Shown here piece after piece: positions 5,758 to 5,864 of a stretch of DNA of 5,864 bases. The position numbers and the translations under genes were made by a program. Position 1 is the first letter of the stretch, and each line of letters starts with the position of its first letter. The notes under the pieces are model-generated. The model did not search any database. It was given only the letters and a program-made list of their open reading frames with translations, and had not been told where the DNA came from. The DNA is from Chloroflexota bacterium (GTDB lineage: Bacteria > Chloroflexota > Dehalococcoidia > DSTF01 > JACRBR01), in NCBI GenBank assembly GCA_016213125.1, contig JACRBR010000237.1:1-5864 (forward strand). Direction: 5' to 3'.

Positions 5758-5864
5758 TCGGCGAGGCGGCGGAACAGCGGGCGATATGACTCCAGTTGGC
5801 GTTCGATGATCGCGCGCACTTCGGACGACACGGCCGAGGGGCAATACTGGCTGGTTACAGAACC
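5754..5864 (-). CDS. Probable antitoxin partner of Doc, C-terminal 36 residues only
   Basis: The frame is open from the window edge to the TGA at 5756-5754, and only the last 36 residues are visible. They end in SEVRAIIERQLESYRPLFRRLAE, a charged amphipathic helix. The 4-bp overlap with the Doc start and the antitoxin-before-toxin order match the phd-doc layout, so this is very probably the antitoxin. The DNA-binding N-terminus lies outside the window, so the fold (Phd/YefM, AbrB-like or other) cannot be told. The LFRRL near the end vaguely recalls the LFDTL that I remember near the C-terminus of phage P1 Phd, which lies in its Doc-binding region. That comparison is from memory, not an alignment. 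Confidence 0.65.
   Translation of the reverse strand, partial: GSVTSQYCPSAVSSEVRAIIERQLESYRPLFRRLAE

Noticed and set aside
5758..5844. 29-residue N-terminal extension of Doc
   Set aside because: It lies in the DNA of the overlapping upstream frame and is Arg/Pro-rich. The GTG at 5757 gives the typical Doc length and a GTGA overlap.

Overview
The window is high-GC bacterial DNA (roughly two thirds G+C by eye, not counted). It holds six genes or gene ends, two of them running off the window edges. Some traits recall Actinomycetota or Chloroflexota: GTG starts, an Arg/Gly/Asn-rich helicase tail, and helicase motif V written ARGIH rather than ARGID. The lineage cannot be fixed from this sequence alone.

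Layout from left to right: (1) the 3' part of an unrecognised acidic protein gene on the + strand, ending at 527; (2) a perfect 10-bp hairpin in the convergent gap; (3) a complete DEAD-box RNA helicase on the - strand (585-2177); (4) a 131-bp gap with an 18-bp perfect palindrome and a 14-bp direct repeat that straddles the stop of the next gene; (5) a TetR-family regulator on the - strand (2309-2959); (6) a 126-bp divergent control region with two CTTACG-type palindromes 23 bp apart, placed over a good sigma70-like promoter; (7) a zinc-free MDR-family NAD(P)H oxidoreductase (3086-4021); (8) an acyl-CoA dehydrogenase (4098-5246), probably co-transcribed with it; (9) a perfect 11-bp hairpin in the next convergent gap; (10) a Doc/Fic-family toxin on the - strand (5356-5757), whose GTG start overlaps by 4 bp the stop of a small upstream gene cut by the window edge, very probably its antitoxin.

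The clearest regulatory unit is the TetR/oxidoreductase pair. The regulator probably represses both itself and the oxidoreductase through the two operators and releases them when it binds an unidentified small molecule. The acyl-CoA dehydrogenase may belong to the same response. The doc pair is a separate toxin-antitoxin cassette facing the metabolic genes. I saw no tRNA, rRNA, CRISPR array or insertion sequence. No wholly new system is evident; the most informative items are the double operator and the incomplete Doc antitoxin.
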